Shown here piece after piece: positions 41,831-50,436 of a DNA stretch of 64,000 bases. This DNA is from Herbidospora mongoliensis (GTDB lineage Bacteria; Actinomycetota; Actinomycetes; Streptosporangiales; Streptosporangiaceae). The stretch lies in the NCBI RefSeq assembly GCF_001570545.1, contig NZ_BBXD01000016.1, positions 310,001 to 374,000 of the forward strand. Direction: 5' to 3'. Position numbers and translations under genes: made by a program. The notes under the pieces are model-generated. The model saw nothing but the letters and a program-made list of their open reading frames with translations. It made no database searches and was not told the origin of the DNA. Every line of letters starts with the position of its first letter. Position 1 is the stretch's first letter.

Positions 41831-42166
41831 GATGCCCACCTTGTTTAGAAGACTGTCTAATCAGTATCAGCTTCGCCCTTGATTAGAAGTCTGTCAAGTT
41901 AGACGCTCATCTATTCTGTAAGACGGTGTGGCGAGACCGGGGACAGCCCGAAGATCCTCAAGAGCGGGCCGATCTCTTAGGGGCAGGCCGACCTACCCCT
42001 GGCACCAAGATGCCGGGCAGGTTGCTGCCGTGACGATCGCTTTCGCCTGGTGAATCCGACATGAGATCAATGCGGTGACCCCTCAGTGATCCCTAGTGGA
42101 GTTCAGGCTGCGGAAAGCGCCTGACTCGTCTGAACGCTGAATATCCCGCGTTAGGAGCTTCCGCCG
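41831..42166. promoter_or_regulatory. Divergent promoter region between arsO and the molybdopterin oxidoreductase
   Basis: About 336 bp without a gene. It contains the ArsR operator cluster near arsO; the half nearer the oxidoreductase gene shows no clear motif beyond its start-site region. Confidence 0.6.
41845..41914. promoter_or_regulatory. ArsR operator cluster
   Basis: TTAGA-AGACTG-TCTAA (41845-41860, perfect), TTAGA-AGTCTG-TCAAG (41883-41898, degenerate) and TTAGA-CGCTCA-TCTAT (41899-41914). The last contains the same 14-mer as the arsR/arsC2 site, implying shared control. Confidence 0.78.
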
Positions 42167-44692
42167 ATGGATCAGGAAACCCGTGCCCAGGAAAGCGACG
42201 GCATCACGCGGCGCGGATTGCTGCGTGGTGCGATGGTCGCCGGTGCCGCTGTGGGCGGTGTTGCAGGACTCGTCCCACCGGCGGCTCAGGCGGCGTTCGC
42301 GGCCGCTCCTCCAACGGACCTGACCATTGGGTCTTCCATGCCGGACTTCACGGTCGGTTCGGCCGCGCTCACCCCCGACCGGGTGGTCAACGGCGCCTGC
42401 CAGTTCTGCAACAGCAATTGCCGGATCAAGGTCGCCACGAAACTGGGGAGGGTCCTGGAGATCCGCGGGGAGGAGAAGGACCCGGTTCAGGAGGGCAACC
42501 TGTGCGTCAAAGCCCCGATGATGACCGAGCTGCTCTACAACCCGCTGCGCCTGACCACTCCGCTTCGCCGGGCCTCCGGCCGGAAGGGCGACCCGAAGAG
42601 CCGGTTCGAACCTGTTTCCTGGGATGACGCGCTGGACACGATCGCGCGCCGCTGGCTGGCCCTGCGCGACGCGGGTGACGCCAAAGCCATCGCGAACCGG
42701 ACCAGCGGGCGGCTGCCCCGAGGCACTGGCTCACTGGCCGGCCGGGTGTTCGCTCTTCTAGGAAGCCCCAACGACACCGACGTCGGTCCGGTGTGCAACG
42801 ACGCCGGAGGCAACGCCCTGGCCACCACGTTCGGGCTGGGCAACTTCACCAACGGGTATGGCATCGACGGTGCGACCGGCAAAGAGGACTTGGGGGCGTC
42901 GAAGTTCTTCCTCTTCTTCGGCACCAACCAGGCCGAGACCCACCCGGTGACCTTCGCGCACTTACTCCGCGAACGGAAACGCACGGGAGCGCGTCTGGTG
43001 GTGGTGGATCCTCGGAGCACGCCGACCTCCGAATTCGCCGACAGTTGGGTGGCTCCGAAGCCACACACCGACTTCGCGCTCGTCCTCGGCATGCTGCACC
43101 ACATCATCACGACGGACCGCCACGACAAGGCCTTCGTCCAGAAGTGGGTGCTCGGCTTCGAAGAGCTCCGCGCGCACCTGGTGCAGAAGGGCTACACGCC
43201 GGAATGGGCGGCCGGTATCACCGGTGTCCCGGCGAACACGATCCGCCAGCTGGCCGTCGACTACGCCACGGCGCGACCGGCCGCGCTCTTCTGCAACGCG
43301 GGGATCTCGCACCAGCTCGGTGCGTTCGACACGTATCGAACGCTGACCATGCTGGCAGCTGTGACCGGCAACATCGGGGTGCCGGGCGGCGGGTGCAACT
43401 TCATGCACAACACCTGGCCCGGGGGCCTGAACCTGCCGCCCCTGAAGGTGACTCCGCCGGAACGCGGCCCGGCGCTGCCCGTGGGACCGGACACCTTCGC
43501 CGAGTCGATCCTCACCGGCAAGCCGTACCGACTCAAAGCGGTGATGACCGAGGGAAATCCGCTGGTCAGCTCGGCTAACACCAGCCGGGTACGGGAGGCG
43601 TTCTCGAAGCTCGACTTCTACGTCTACACCGGCCTGTTCATGGAAGAGGCCGCCTACTACGCCGACATCATCCTGCCCGTCTGCAGCGGCCTGGAGTTCG
43701 AAGGCGTCTATATGCGCCGCGACGACCGGGCTATCCGCTGGCAGGAAGCAGCTGTCGAACGAGTCGGTCAGGTGCGCTCTGACACGGAGATCTGGATCGA
43801 CCTCGCCTACGCGCTCGCGCGCAACGACAAGCGGCGTCCCAGCTCCTTCTGGACGGATGCCTTCTCGAAGACGTGGCGTGACTACGGCAAGCTGTGGGAC
43901 ACCTTCGTCGCGAACACACCTGGCATGGGCGGCATGACCCGAGAGCGGCTCAAGGCTCGGGCGGAACCGTTGAGGTGGCCGTGCCCGACCCCGGACCACC
44001 CGGGAGTGAGCACGCTCTACCTGGATCACCCCAGCTGGTATCAGGCGGCCGAATCACTGGGACATCGAGGGAAGCGGTTCCTCACCGCGAGCGGAAAGAT
44101 CGAGATTTATACGCCTGACCTGGAACAACGCCTGGCTCCGAGCGGTCATCACGCGCTGCCGTCGTTCTACACCCACCCCGAGGTCACCGGCGCGCACCCC
44201 ACCATCGCCTACGACGATCGCTACATCACCAACCCGATCAATCCCCATGCGCTCACCCATCCGGTGCGGCTGGGCGTCCCCGGTTCCAGCGCCGTGCACC
44301 GCAGATTCCCGTTGATGGGGATGACCGGACGGCCGAGTGTGGTCCACTTCGCGTCGGTGACGCACTGGACGTCAACTGGCAAGCGGCTCAACGGTGTGCG
44401 GTTGGTGCAGATCCACCCCGCCACCGCTCGAGGCCTGGGCATCGCAGACGGGGACGAGGTCGTCGTCGAGAGCCCGCGCGGGTCCGTGACCGCCACCGCT
44501 CTGCTGGACGAGGGCATCCGCACCGACACCATCTACCTGCCCAACACCTTCGGCCCCGCCCAGCAGGTCGGCGATCTCTACGACGACCCGCGCTACGAGG
44601 CGGCGAACACCCTCATCGACGATCATCTGTACGACAACCTCTCCGGCCAGCAGGCGTACAAGTGCTTCGCCTGCCGGGTGAGCAAGGCGTAG
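42167..44692 (+). CDS. Tat-exported molybdopterin oxidoreductase (DMSO reductase superfamily)
   Basis: 841 residues. Twin-arginine signal GITRRGLLRGAMVAG at the N-terminus. The [4Fe-4S] ligands are C-x2-C-x3-C (ACQFCNSNCRIKV) and a fourth Cys in EGNLCVKAP. Further family motifs: GTNQAETHPVTFAHLL, GNIGVPGGGCNFMHN, NPLVSSANTSRV and NTFGPAQQVGDLYDDPRYEA. The 4Fe-4S pattern is closer to Arx/Arr- or polysulfide-reductase-like catalytic subunits than to AioA arsenite oxidase (3Fe-4S). No electron-transfer partner is adjacent. Divergent from arsO, so arsenite oxidation outside the membrane is a reasonable inference. Confidence 0.85.
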   Translation: MDQETRAQESDGITRRGLLRGAMVAGAAVGGVAGLVPPAAQAAFAAAPPTDLTIGSSMPDFTVGSAALTPDRVVNGACQFCNSNCRIKVATKLGRVLEIRGEEKDPVQEGNLCVKAPMMTELLYNPLRLTTPLRRASGRKGDPKSRFEPVSWDDALDTIARRWLALRDAGDAKAIANRTSGRLPRGTGSLAGRVFALLGSPNDTDVGPVCNDAGGNALATTFGLGNFTNGYGIDGATGKEDLGASKFFLFFGTNQAETHPVTFAHLLRERKRTGARLVVVDPRSTPTSEFADSWVAPKPHTDFALVLGMLHHIITTDRHDKAFVQKWVLGFEELRAHLVQKGYTPEWAAGITGVPANTIRQLAVDYATARPAALFCNAGISHQLGAFDTYRTLTMLAAVTGNIGVPGGGCNFMHNTWPGGLNLPPLKVTPPERGPALPVGPDTFAESILTGKPYRLKAVMTEGNPLVSSANTSRVREAFSKLDFYVYTGLFMEEAAYYADIILPVCSGLEFEGVYMRRDDRAIRWQEAAVERVGQVRSDTEIWIDLAYALARNDKRRPSSFWTDAFSKTWRDYGKLWDTFVANTPGMGGMTRERLKARAEPLRWPCPTPDHPGVSTLYLDHPSWYQAAESLGHRGKRFLTASGKIEIYTPDLEQRLAPSGHHALPSFYTHPEVTGAHPTIAYDDRYITNPINPHALTHPVRLGVPGSSAVHRRFPLMGMTGRPSVVHFASVTHWTSTGKRLNGVRLVQIHPATARGLGIADGDEVVVESPRGSVTATALLDEGIRTDTIYLPNTFGPAQQVGDLYDDPRYEAANTLIDDHLYDNLSGQQAYKCFACRVSKA

Positions 44693-44708
44693 CGGCCGAA
44701 GAGCCCCG

Positions 44709-45641
44709 TCAGACGACGGCGTTCACGCGAACGCCGGTGACACGAGCAGTCGCGTAGGGCCGTACGTCGAGGTCCTCGCGGCTGCTGTACATCTCCAAGC
44801 GCAGGTCTGGTCCTCGCTGCGGCCGGCCGTCGGCGTCCACCGGGTAGGCGAGTATGAAGGACGGGTCGGTGAGGGCGCGTAAGGCGACGATCTTGTCGGC
44901 CTGTTCTGAGGGCGCGGACTTGTCCACTTCGTGTGAGGGCAGCGCGTCGAAGCCGAGTCGGCTCTTGAAGCTGAACAGCCCTGGTTGACCGAGGTGGCCG
45001 TACAGGTTCGGGTCGCTGCCCAGGCTCACCCAGGACTGGCCTCGGCAGCGCGCCTCCTCGATCAGCCGCATGTACAACAGGCGGGACACCTCGCTCCCGC
45101 GATGCGCGGGTGCCGCCGTCGCGAAACGCGCTCGCACCTCGTCGGCGTCGGGGGACCACAGCGTGATGCACGCGGCGGCGAGTTCCTCGCCATCCCACGC
45201 GCAGACGGCGAAGTACCTGTCACCGGAGGACAGGATGTGATCTCGATGACGGGTGGCCACGGGCCATCCGTAACGCATGGCGGCGACCTGGCGCTCGTAC
45301 ATGGGGATGAAGACGTCCAGCAGTTGAGGGGTGACGGGCCGGACGTCGAAGCGCAGACCGGCGGCCTCACCTCGACGCCTGGCGGCGGACACGTTCTGCC
45401 GGTCCCGGCGGGCCAGGCGGGCGAGGAACTCCTCTTCGCTCGCCAGCGCGGCCGCCCGCCAGGTGAGAACCTGCGGTTTCGGGAGGAAACCGCAGGCGGC
45501 CAGGGCCAGCCAGTCGTCAGGAGAGGGCTTCTGCACCCTGACCACGTCTACCTCGTGAACCAGGCTTTTCCAGGCCCCGCCGAGCGCCTCGTCGACGTCG
45601 ACGAGGGCCATCGGAACACCGAGAACGATCTTTTTGATCAT
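44709..45641 (-). CDS. FemX/GNAT-like acyltransferase
   Basis: 310 residues. The pattern RRDRQNVSAARRRGEAAGL, FIPMYERQVAAM, and the C-terminal SWVSLGSDPNLYGHLG with FSFKSRLGF are typical of FemAB-like/GNAT proteins that transfer acyl or aminoacyl groups. The ATG at 45641 overlaps the upstream arsR stop (ATGA). It closes the long minus-strand operon and is convergent with the oxidoreductase gene. Substrate unknown; a role in modifying a small amino acid or peptide is inferred. Confidence 0.75.
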   Translation of the reverse strand: MIKKIVLGVPMALVDVDEALGGAWKSLVHEVDVVRVQKPSPDDWLALAACGFLPKPQVLTWRAAALASEEEFLARLARRDRQNVSAARRRGEAAGLRFDVRPVTPQLLDVFIPMYERQVAAMRYGWPVATRHRDHILSSGDRYFAVCAWDGEELAAACITLWSPDADEVRARFATAAPAHRGSEVSRLLYMRLIEEARCRGQSWVSLGSDPNLYGHLGQPGLFSFKSRLGFDALPSHEVDKSAPSEQADKIVALRALTDPSFILAYPVDADGRPQRGPDLRLEMYSSREDLDVRPYATARVTGVRVNAVV

Positions 45642-45961
45642 CGGGCCGCCACGTCTTCCGGCACGTTGAGCAGCCTGCACAACGAGCTCAGCATCTGCGG
45701 CTGCACGCGGTAATACACCCACGTGCCACGCCTTTCGGCGTCGATGAGGTCAGCAGCCTTAAGCGCCTTCAGATGGTAGGAGATCGTCGGCGATGACAGA
45801 TCGAAGTCCTCGGACATGTCGCAGACGCACACCTCGCCGTTGGGATGAGAGGCGATCACCGACAGCAGGCGCAGCCGTACCGGATCCCCGAGCGCCTTGA
45901 AAACCTGGGCGAAGACCTTCGCCTCCGCGACGGCCAATGGTTCCCGCGCCAAGGGGTTCAT
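45638..45961 (-). CDS. arsR: ArsR-family repressor
   Basis: 107 residues with [31 protein letters not shown] and [19 protein letters not shown] type, lacking the N-terminal CC. It is coupled on both sides (ATGA with copA and with the FemX-like gene), so it is the internal regulator of the copper/peptide operon. Confidence 0.92.
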   Translation of the reverse strand: MNPLAREPLAVAEAKVFAQVFKALGDPVRLRLLSVIASHPNGEVCVCDMSEDFDLSSPTISYHLKALKAADLIDAERRGTWVYYRVQPQMLSSLCRLLNVPEDVAAR

Positions 45962-48213
45962 CTCTCGCTCCCGGCGCTCTCCTGGAAGCGGCGCAGGCGG
46001 AGGCTGTTGCTGAGGACGAACACGCTGGAGGCCGCCATCGCGGCACCGGCGATCATCGGGTTCAGCAGGCCGACGATGGCCAGCGGCAGTGCGGCGAGGT
46101 TGTAGGCGAAGGCCCAGAACAGATTGCCTTTGATCGTCGACAGGGTGCGGCGGGACAGTTGTACGGCGTCGGCCACGGCTCGCAGGTCGGCGCGAACCAA
46201 GGTGATGTCGCTGGCTTCGATGGCCGCGTCCGTTCCGGTGCCCATGGCGATACCCAGGTCCGCCTGGGCCAGGGCGGCGGCATCGTTCACTCCGTCGCCG
46301 ACCATCGCGACGACGTGACCGTCCTGCTGGAGCCGTTTGATCACGTCGACCTTGCCGCTCGGCAGTACGCCTGATTCGACGTCGGTGATGCCGACCTGCG
46401 CGGCGATCGCCTGGGCGGCTCGATCGTTGTCACCGGTGAGCAGCACAGGCGCCAGGCCCAGCGCGCGCATCCGGGCGACACCATCGGCGCTGGTCGGCTT
46501 GACGGTGTCGGCGACGGCGATGACTCCGCGGATCTGCCCGCTCCAGCCGATGGTGACCGCAGTCAGCCCACGACTCTCGGCATCGGCGAAGGCCCGTTCA
46601 AGATCGGGTGGCACGGGCAATTCGGCGCGGCCGACGGTGACGTGCACGCCCTCAACCTCGCCACGCACGCCCAAGCCTGCGGTTCCCTCGAAGGCGGTGA
46701 CCGCAGGGAGCACCCCTAACTTGTCACGGGCGGCAGCGACGATCGCCTTGGCGATGGGGTGCTCGGAGGCGTTCTCCAGCGCTCCCGCGCGGCGGAGCAC
46801 ATCGTCGGTGTTCTCCGTTTCACCGGCGATGACGTCGGTGACCTGCATGACTCCGGTGGTCACCGTTCCCGTCTTGTCCAGGACGATCGTGTCGATGCGG
46901 CGCGTCGACTCCAGGACCTCCGGCCCGCGGATGAGGATGCCCATTTGAGCGCCGCGCCCGGTGCCGACCAGCAACGCGGTCGGCGTGGCCAGCCCCAGCG
47001 CGCATGGGCACGCGACCACCAGCACGGACACTGCGGCCGTCAGAGCTCCAGCGGCGTCAAGGCTGTTGCCGAGCCAGAAACCGAACGCGGCGACCGCGAT
47101 CCCCACCACGATGGGCACGAAGACGGCGGCGACCCGATCGGCGAGCCGCTGCACGGGGGCCTTGCCGGCCTGCGCCTCGGTGACCAGCCGGCTCATCTGC
47201 GCGAGCTGAGTGTCGGCTCCGACCTTGGTGGCCCGCACGATCAACCGCCCGCTGGCGTTGACCGTGGCTCCCACGACCTTGTCTTCGGGGCCCACCTCGA
47301 CTGGGACGCTCTCGCCAGTGAGCATGGAGGCGTCCACCGCCGAAGTGCCGTCCACGACGACGCCATCGGTGGCGACCTTCTCTCCCGGACGCACGATGAA
47401 CAGGTCGCCGACGGCCAGCTGCCCGATGGGAATGCGGACCTCGCGGCCGTTCCGTTGGATCGCAACGTCCTTGGCACCGAGTTCAAGCAGGGCGCGCAGA
47501 GCGGCACCGGCCCGGCGCTTGGAGCGGTGTTCCAGGTAGCGCCCCGTGAGGATGAACACGGTGAGACTGGCGGCGACCTCAAGGTAGATGTGGTGCAGTC
47601 CTTCGCCGGCGACCGGCCGCATCACGAACGGCATCTGCATACCGGTCAGACCCGCGTAGCCGAAGAACAACGCGTACACCGACCACCCGAAGGACGCGAT
47701 CACGCCGAGCGAGATCAACGTGTCCATCGTGGCGGAGCCATGGCGCAGGTTCTTCCAGGCCGCGACGTGGAACGGCCAGGCGCCCCAGGTGGCCACCGGG
47801 GCGGCCAGGGTGAGCGACAGCCATTGCCAGTAGGTGAACTGAAGCGGAGTGATCATCGCCATGGCGATGATCGGAACGGTCAATGTCGTCGTGATCAGCA
47901 GTCGCTGCCGGAGCATGGCGAGTCGCTGGTCCTCCGGCACGTCCGCCTGGACGACGGGCTCATCGGGTTCATCGACAACCGGCAGGGAAGCGGTGTAACC
48001 CAGCCCCTCTACCACCGCGATCAGGTCCTCCACCGAGACGGTGGCGTCGTGCTCGACGTGGGCCTCTTCGACGGCGAGGTTGACCTCGGCCCGTACGCCT
48101 TCGATGCGGTTGAGCTTGCGTTCGATGCGGGCCGAGCAGGAGCCGCAGGTCATGCCACCGATTAACAGCGTGACCTCGGATCGCGTGGCGAGCGCCGAAG
48201 GTGTTGCGGACAT
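45958..48213 (-). CDS. copA: Copper-translocating P1B-type ATPase
   Basis: 751 residues. N-terminal HMA domain ([11 protein letters not shown]), A-domain LTGESVPVE, ion path [13 protein letters not shown], phosphorylation [11 protein letters not shown] motif SEHPIAKAI and [15 protein letters not shown] ATPases of this type export Cu(I). Its place beside a CopZ domain and a copper-associated lipoprotein supports copper; why copper handling is inside an arsenic locus is unclear. Confidence 0.95.
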   Translation of the reverse strand: MSATPSALATRSEVTLLIGGMTCGSCSARIERKLNRIEGVRAEVNLAVEEAHVEHDATVSVEDLIAVVEGLGYTASLPVVDEPDEPVVQADVPEDQRLAMLRQRLLITTTLTVPIIAMAMITPLQFTYWQWLSLTLAAPVATWGAWPFHVAAWKNLRHGSATMDTLISLGVIASFGWSVYALFFGYAGLTGMQMPFVMRPVAGEGLHHIYLEVAASLTVFILTGRYLEHRSKRRAGAALRALLELGAKDVAIQRNGREVRIPIGQLAVGDLFIVRPGEKVATDGVVVDGTSAVDASMLTGESVPVEVGPEDKVVGATVNASGRLIVRATKVGADTQLAQMSRLVTEAQAGKAPVQRLADRVAAVFVPIVVGIAVAAFGFWLGNSLDAAGALTAAVSVLVVACPCALGLATPTALLVGTGRGAQMGILIRGPEVLESTRRIDTIVLDKTGTVTTGVMQVTDVIAGETENTDDVLRRAGALENASEHPIAKAIVAAARDKLGVLPAVTAFEGTAGLGVRGEVEGVHVTVGRAELPVPPDLERAFADAESRGLTAVTIGWSGQIRGVIAVADTVKPTSADGVARMRALGLAPVLLTGDNDRAAQAIAAQVGITDVESGVLPSGKVDVIKRLQQDGHVVAMVGDGVNDAAALAQADLGIAMGTGTDAAIEASDITLVRADLRAVADAVQLSRRTLSTIKGNLFWAFAYNLAALPLAIVGLLNPMIAGAAMAASSVFVLSNSLRLRRFQESAGSER

Positions 48214-48235
48214 TGGTTCCTCTCCTCTCCCCGGG

Positions 48236-48337
48236 CTAGAACTCCACCGGAGGCACGTTGGCGCCCAAGACGTAGGCGACGGTGAACACCGCAGCCAGCA
48301 ACAACAAGAACCCGGCGACCTTGAGGCTGCTTCTCAC
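48236..48337 (-). CDS. Single-helix membrane micropeptide
   Basis: 33 residues: a basic start (VRSSLKVAG), one hydrophobic helix ([16 protein letters not shown]) and a short tail PPVEF. The GTG start overlaps the stop of the CopZ domain (GTGA), and copA follows 22 bp later. It is too well placed to be chance. It resembles the membrane anchor found at the N-terminus of some copper-associated actinobacterial proteins and may be a CopA helper. Confidence 0.65.
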   Translation of the reverse strand: MRSSLKVAGFLLLLAAVFTVAYVLGANVPPVEF

Positions 48338-49734
48338 GACAGCACTCCGGCGTAGCGGTATCCGCTCTCTTCGACGGCGGCCTGGATGACCTCCGGCGAG
48401 AGCGGCGAGTCCGAGCTGATCTGGACCCGCCCGGCCTTCGGATCGATTTCGAGAATCTGGGCTTCGGGGATGGCCGTGTCGAGGGCGCTGCGCACGCGCT
48501 TCGCGCAGCCGCCGCAGGTCATGCCTTCCACCGAGTACGTGGTGACAACGCTCATGGCTGGTGTCCCTTCGATCATTGAGAGGAAATCGCGTATCCTGGC
48601 CAGCGCCCGTCGCAGCAGGTCAGGTGCGGCGACGAAGGACATCCGGACGTGGTCAGGGCACCCGAAGTCCGCTCCCGGGACGACAGCGACCTGCGTCTCC
48701 CGCAGAAGTCGTTCCGCGAAGTCGGCGGCGCTGGCGATACCTGGCCGATAGGTGCCCGACACGTCGGCGAAGACGAAGAAGGCACCACGGGGTTCGACCG
48801 CCAGACTGATGCCTGCCAAGTCGGCCAACCCCTCGCAGAGGATGTCCCGGCGTTCGGCCAGGGCCGATCGGCGGCGGAGCAGTTCGGCGACAGGTTCGTC
48901 GCGGAGCACAGCGAGAGCCGCGTGCTGGGAGATCGACGATGCGGCCGACGTCGTGTGCCCTTGCAGGGCGGACATCGCCGAGATCAACGGACGGGGGCCG
49001 GCGGCGAAGCCGACCCGCCATCCGGTCATTGCGAACGTCTTGGACAGGCCACCGATCGTGACCGTCCTCGCTCGGATGTCTTCCCCGAGCGAGGCGACGC
49101 TCGTGAACTCGGCACCGTCGTAGACGAGATCGCCGTAGATCTCATCGCTGACGATGACGAGTCCGGCCTCAACCGCCACCTCTGCCAAGGCCGTCAGTTC
49201 CGCCCGGTCATAGACGACACCGGTCGGATTGGACGGACTATTGATCAGCAACACCTTCGTGCGCGGTGTGATCCGCGCCCGTACCTCGTCGGCCGTCATC
49301 TTGAACTTGGCCTCGATGACGACCGGCTTCCCGCCCGCGAGCTCGATCATGGGCGGGAAGCTGACCCAATACGGCGACTGGAGGATGACCTCGTCGCCTG
49401 GATCCAGCAGGACGGCGAAGGTGTTGGCGAGCGCCTGCTTGGCGCCGCTGGTGATGATGATCTCTTCGCTGGTGTACGGGGCGTTCCATGCGTGAGTGAG
49501 GCGCGCGGCGACCGCCTGCCTGAGCGGGGCGATTCCCGCCACCGGGGTGTAACGCGTGAACCCCTGGCGGATCGCTCCGACTCCGCCTTCGCACGCCTCG
49601 GGCGGAGTCGGGAAGTCGACCTCACCGCCGGTGAGGTTGATGACGTCGACGCCGTCCTCGGCCAGTTGCTTGGCTTGGGCGTCCAGGGCCGCCGTGGTCG
49701 ACGGGGTCAGTCGTGCCGCGCGATGGCTCAGCAT
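48334..49734 (-). CDS. Class I aminotransferase fused in frame to a CopZ/HMA domain
   Basis: 466 residues. Residues 1-~390 are a PLP-dependent aspartate-type aminotransferase (INLTGGEVDFPTPPEA, NSPSNPTGVVYD, PLP lysine in GGLSKTFAMTGWRVGF). The final 73 residues are a heavy-metal-associated domain (SVEGMTCGGCAKRVRSAL). No stop separates them, yet the HMA part has its own GAAGGGA site and ATG at 48555, so a free CopZ may also be made. The aminotransferase could aminate arsonopyruvate to arsonoalanine (inference). Confidence 0.85.
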   Translation of the reverse strand: MLSHRAARLTPSTTAALDAQAKQLAEDGVDVINLTGGEVDFPTPPEACEGGVGAIRQGFTRYTPVAGIAPLRQAVAARLTHAWNAPYTSEEIIITSGAKQALANTFAVLLDPGDEVILQSPYWVSFPPMIELAGGKPVVIEAKFKMTADEVRARITPRTKVLLINSPSNPTGVVYDRAELTALAEVAVEAGLVIVSDEIYGDLVYDGAEFTSVASLGEDIRARTVTIGGLSKTFAMTGWRVGFAAGPRPLISAMSALQGHTTSAASSISQHAALAVLRDEPVAELLRRRSALAERRDILCEGLADLAGISLAVEPRGAFFVFADVSGTYRPGIASAADFAERLLRETQVAVVPGADFGCPDHVRMSFVAAPDLLRRALARIRDFLSMIEGTPAMSVVTTYSVEGMTCGGCAKRVRSALDTAIPEAQILEIDPKAGRVQISSDSPLSPEVIQAAVEESGYRYAGVLS

Positions 49735-49742
49735 GGGTTCCC

Positions 49743-50168
49743 CTACCTGGCTCGGATGTTGAACAGCACTGCGGCCGGGGGGCCGGAGCTGTGGCTCACC
49801 TGAACGTTGAGAACCCAGTAACCGGGCATGCCCAGGATGAGCTTGGATTCGTATGCCTCGCCCTTGAGGGTGGCCGTCTGCTGGCCGCCGTCCATGTTCA
49901 TGCTCGGCATGCCGTAGTTGATCTTGACGGCGGCGTCCTTGATCGCGGCTCCGGTCGAGTCCTTGATCGTGAATTGAGCCGTCGTGGCGGTGCCGCCCTT
50001 GGCGGGGCAGGGCCGCACTGAGATCTGGACCGTGAGGCCGGCGTTCTGTTGCTGGTTGAGGCAGTCCGCAGATGAGGCGACGTCCTGGGCCGCGCTCTGG
50101 CCACAGCCAGCCAGAGCGCCGATCACCAGAATGGTTGCCGCCGCTGTCCGGGCGAGGCTCTTCTTCAT
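49743..50168 (-). CDS. FixH/YtkA-like copper-associated lipoprotein
   Basis: 141 residues with signal peptide and lipobox (ILVIGALAGC). The mature domain has NYGMPSMNMDGG and LGMPGYWVLNVQV, the Met-rich pattern of YtkA/FixH-like and other copper-linked extracytoplasmic beta-sandwich domains. It starts 22 bp after the Cys-rich peptide gene and ends 8 bp before the aminotransferase. Confidence 0.78.
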   Translation of the reverse strand: MKKSLARTAAATILVIGALAGCGQSAAQDVASSADCLNQQQNAGLTVQISVRPCPAKGGTATTAQFTIKDSTGAAIKDAAVKINYGMPSMNMDGGQQTATLKGEAYESKLILGMPGYWVLNVQVSHSSGPPAAVLFNIRAR

Positions 50169-50190
50169 CGCTCACCTCCGGGTGGTGCGG

Positions 50191-50433
50191 TCAGTTGCAG
50201 CACGAGCTCTTCGCCGTGGGGACCGGAACGGTCTCGGCGGCGGTGTCTGCGGCGGGCTTGGGCCCGCAGCAGGAACTCTTGGCGGCCGGGGCCATCTCGC
50301 TGGTCACAGCGGCTTCGGCTGTCGGCTTCGGGCCACAGCACGAGCTCTTGGCCTTCGGCTGGGCGACGGGCGGAGCGTCGTTCTGAGCGGCGGACCAGAA
50401 CAGCTGACCGAGGTTGTCGTCAATGACGGACAT
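50191..50433 (-). CDS. Cys-Cys repeat peptide (three KSSCC units)
   Basis: 80 residues, low complexity. After a 27-residue head (MSVIDDNLGQLFWSAAQ...) come two copies of AKSSCCGPKP and a final AKSSCCN at the C-terminus, separated by Ala/Pro/Glu linkers. Six cysteines in three vicinal pairs make it a likely thiophilic metal(loid) carrier, chelator or modified precursor peptide. It lies 3 bp after the ABC pair. The head may act as a recognition leader (inference). Confidence 0.8.
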   Translation of the reverse strand: MSVIDDNLGQLFWSAAQNDAPPVAQPKAKSSCCGPKPTAEAAVTSEMAPAAKSSCCGPKPAADTAAETVPVPTAKSSCCN

Positions 50434-50436
50434 GAT

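Noticed and set aside
49735-50175. Upstream extension of the aminotransferase frame
   Set aside because: It overlaps the lipoprotein gene in another frame and has no protein-like character. The ATG at 49734 begins the aminotransferase.
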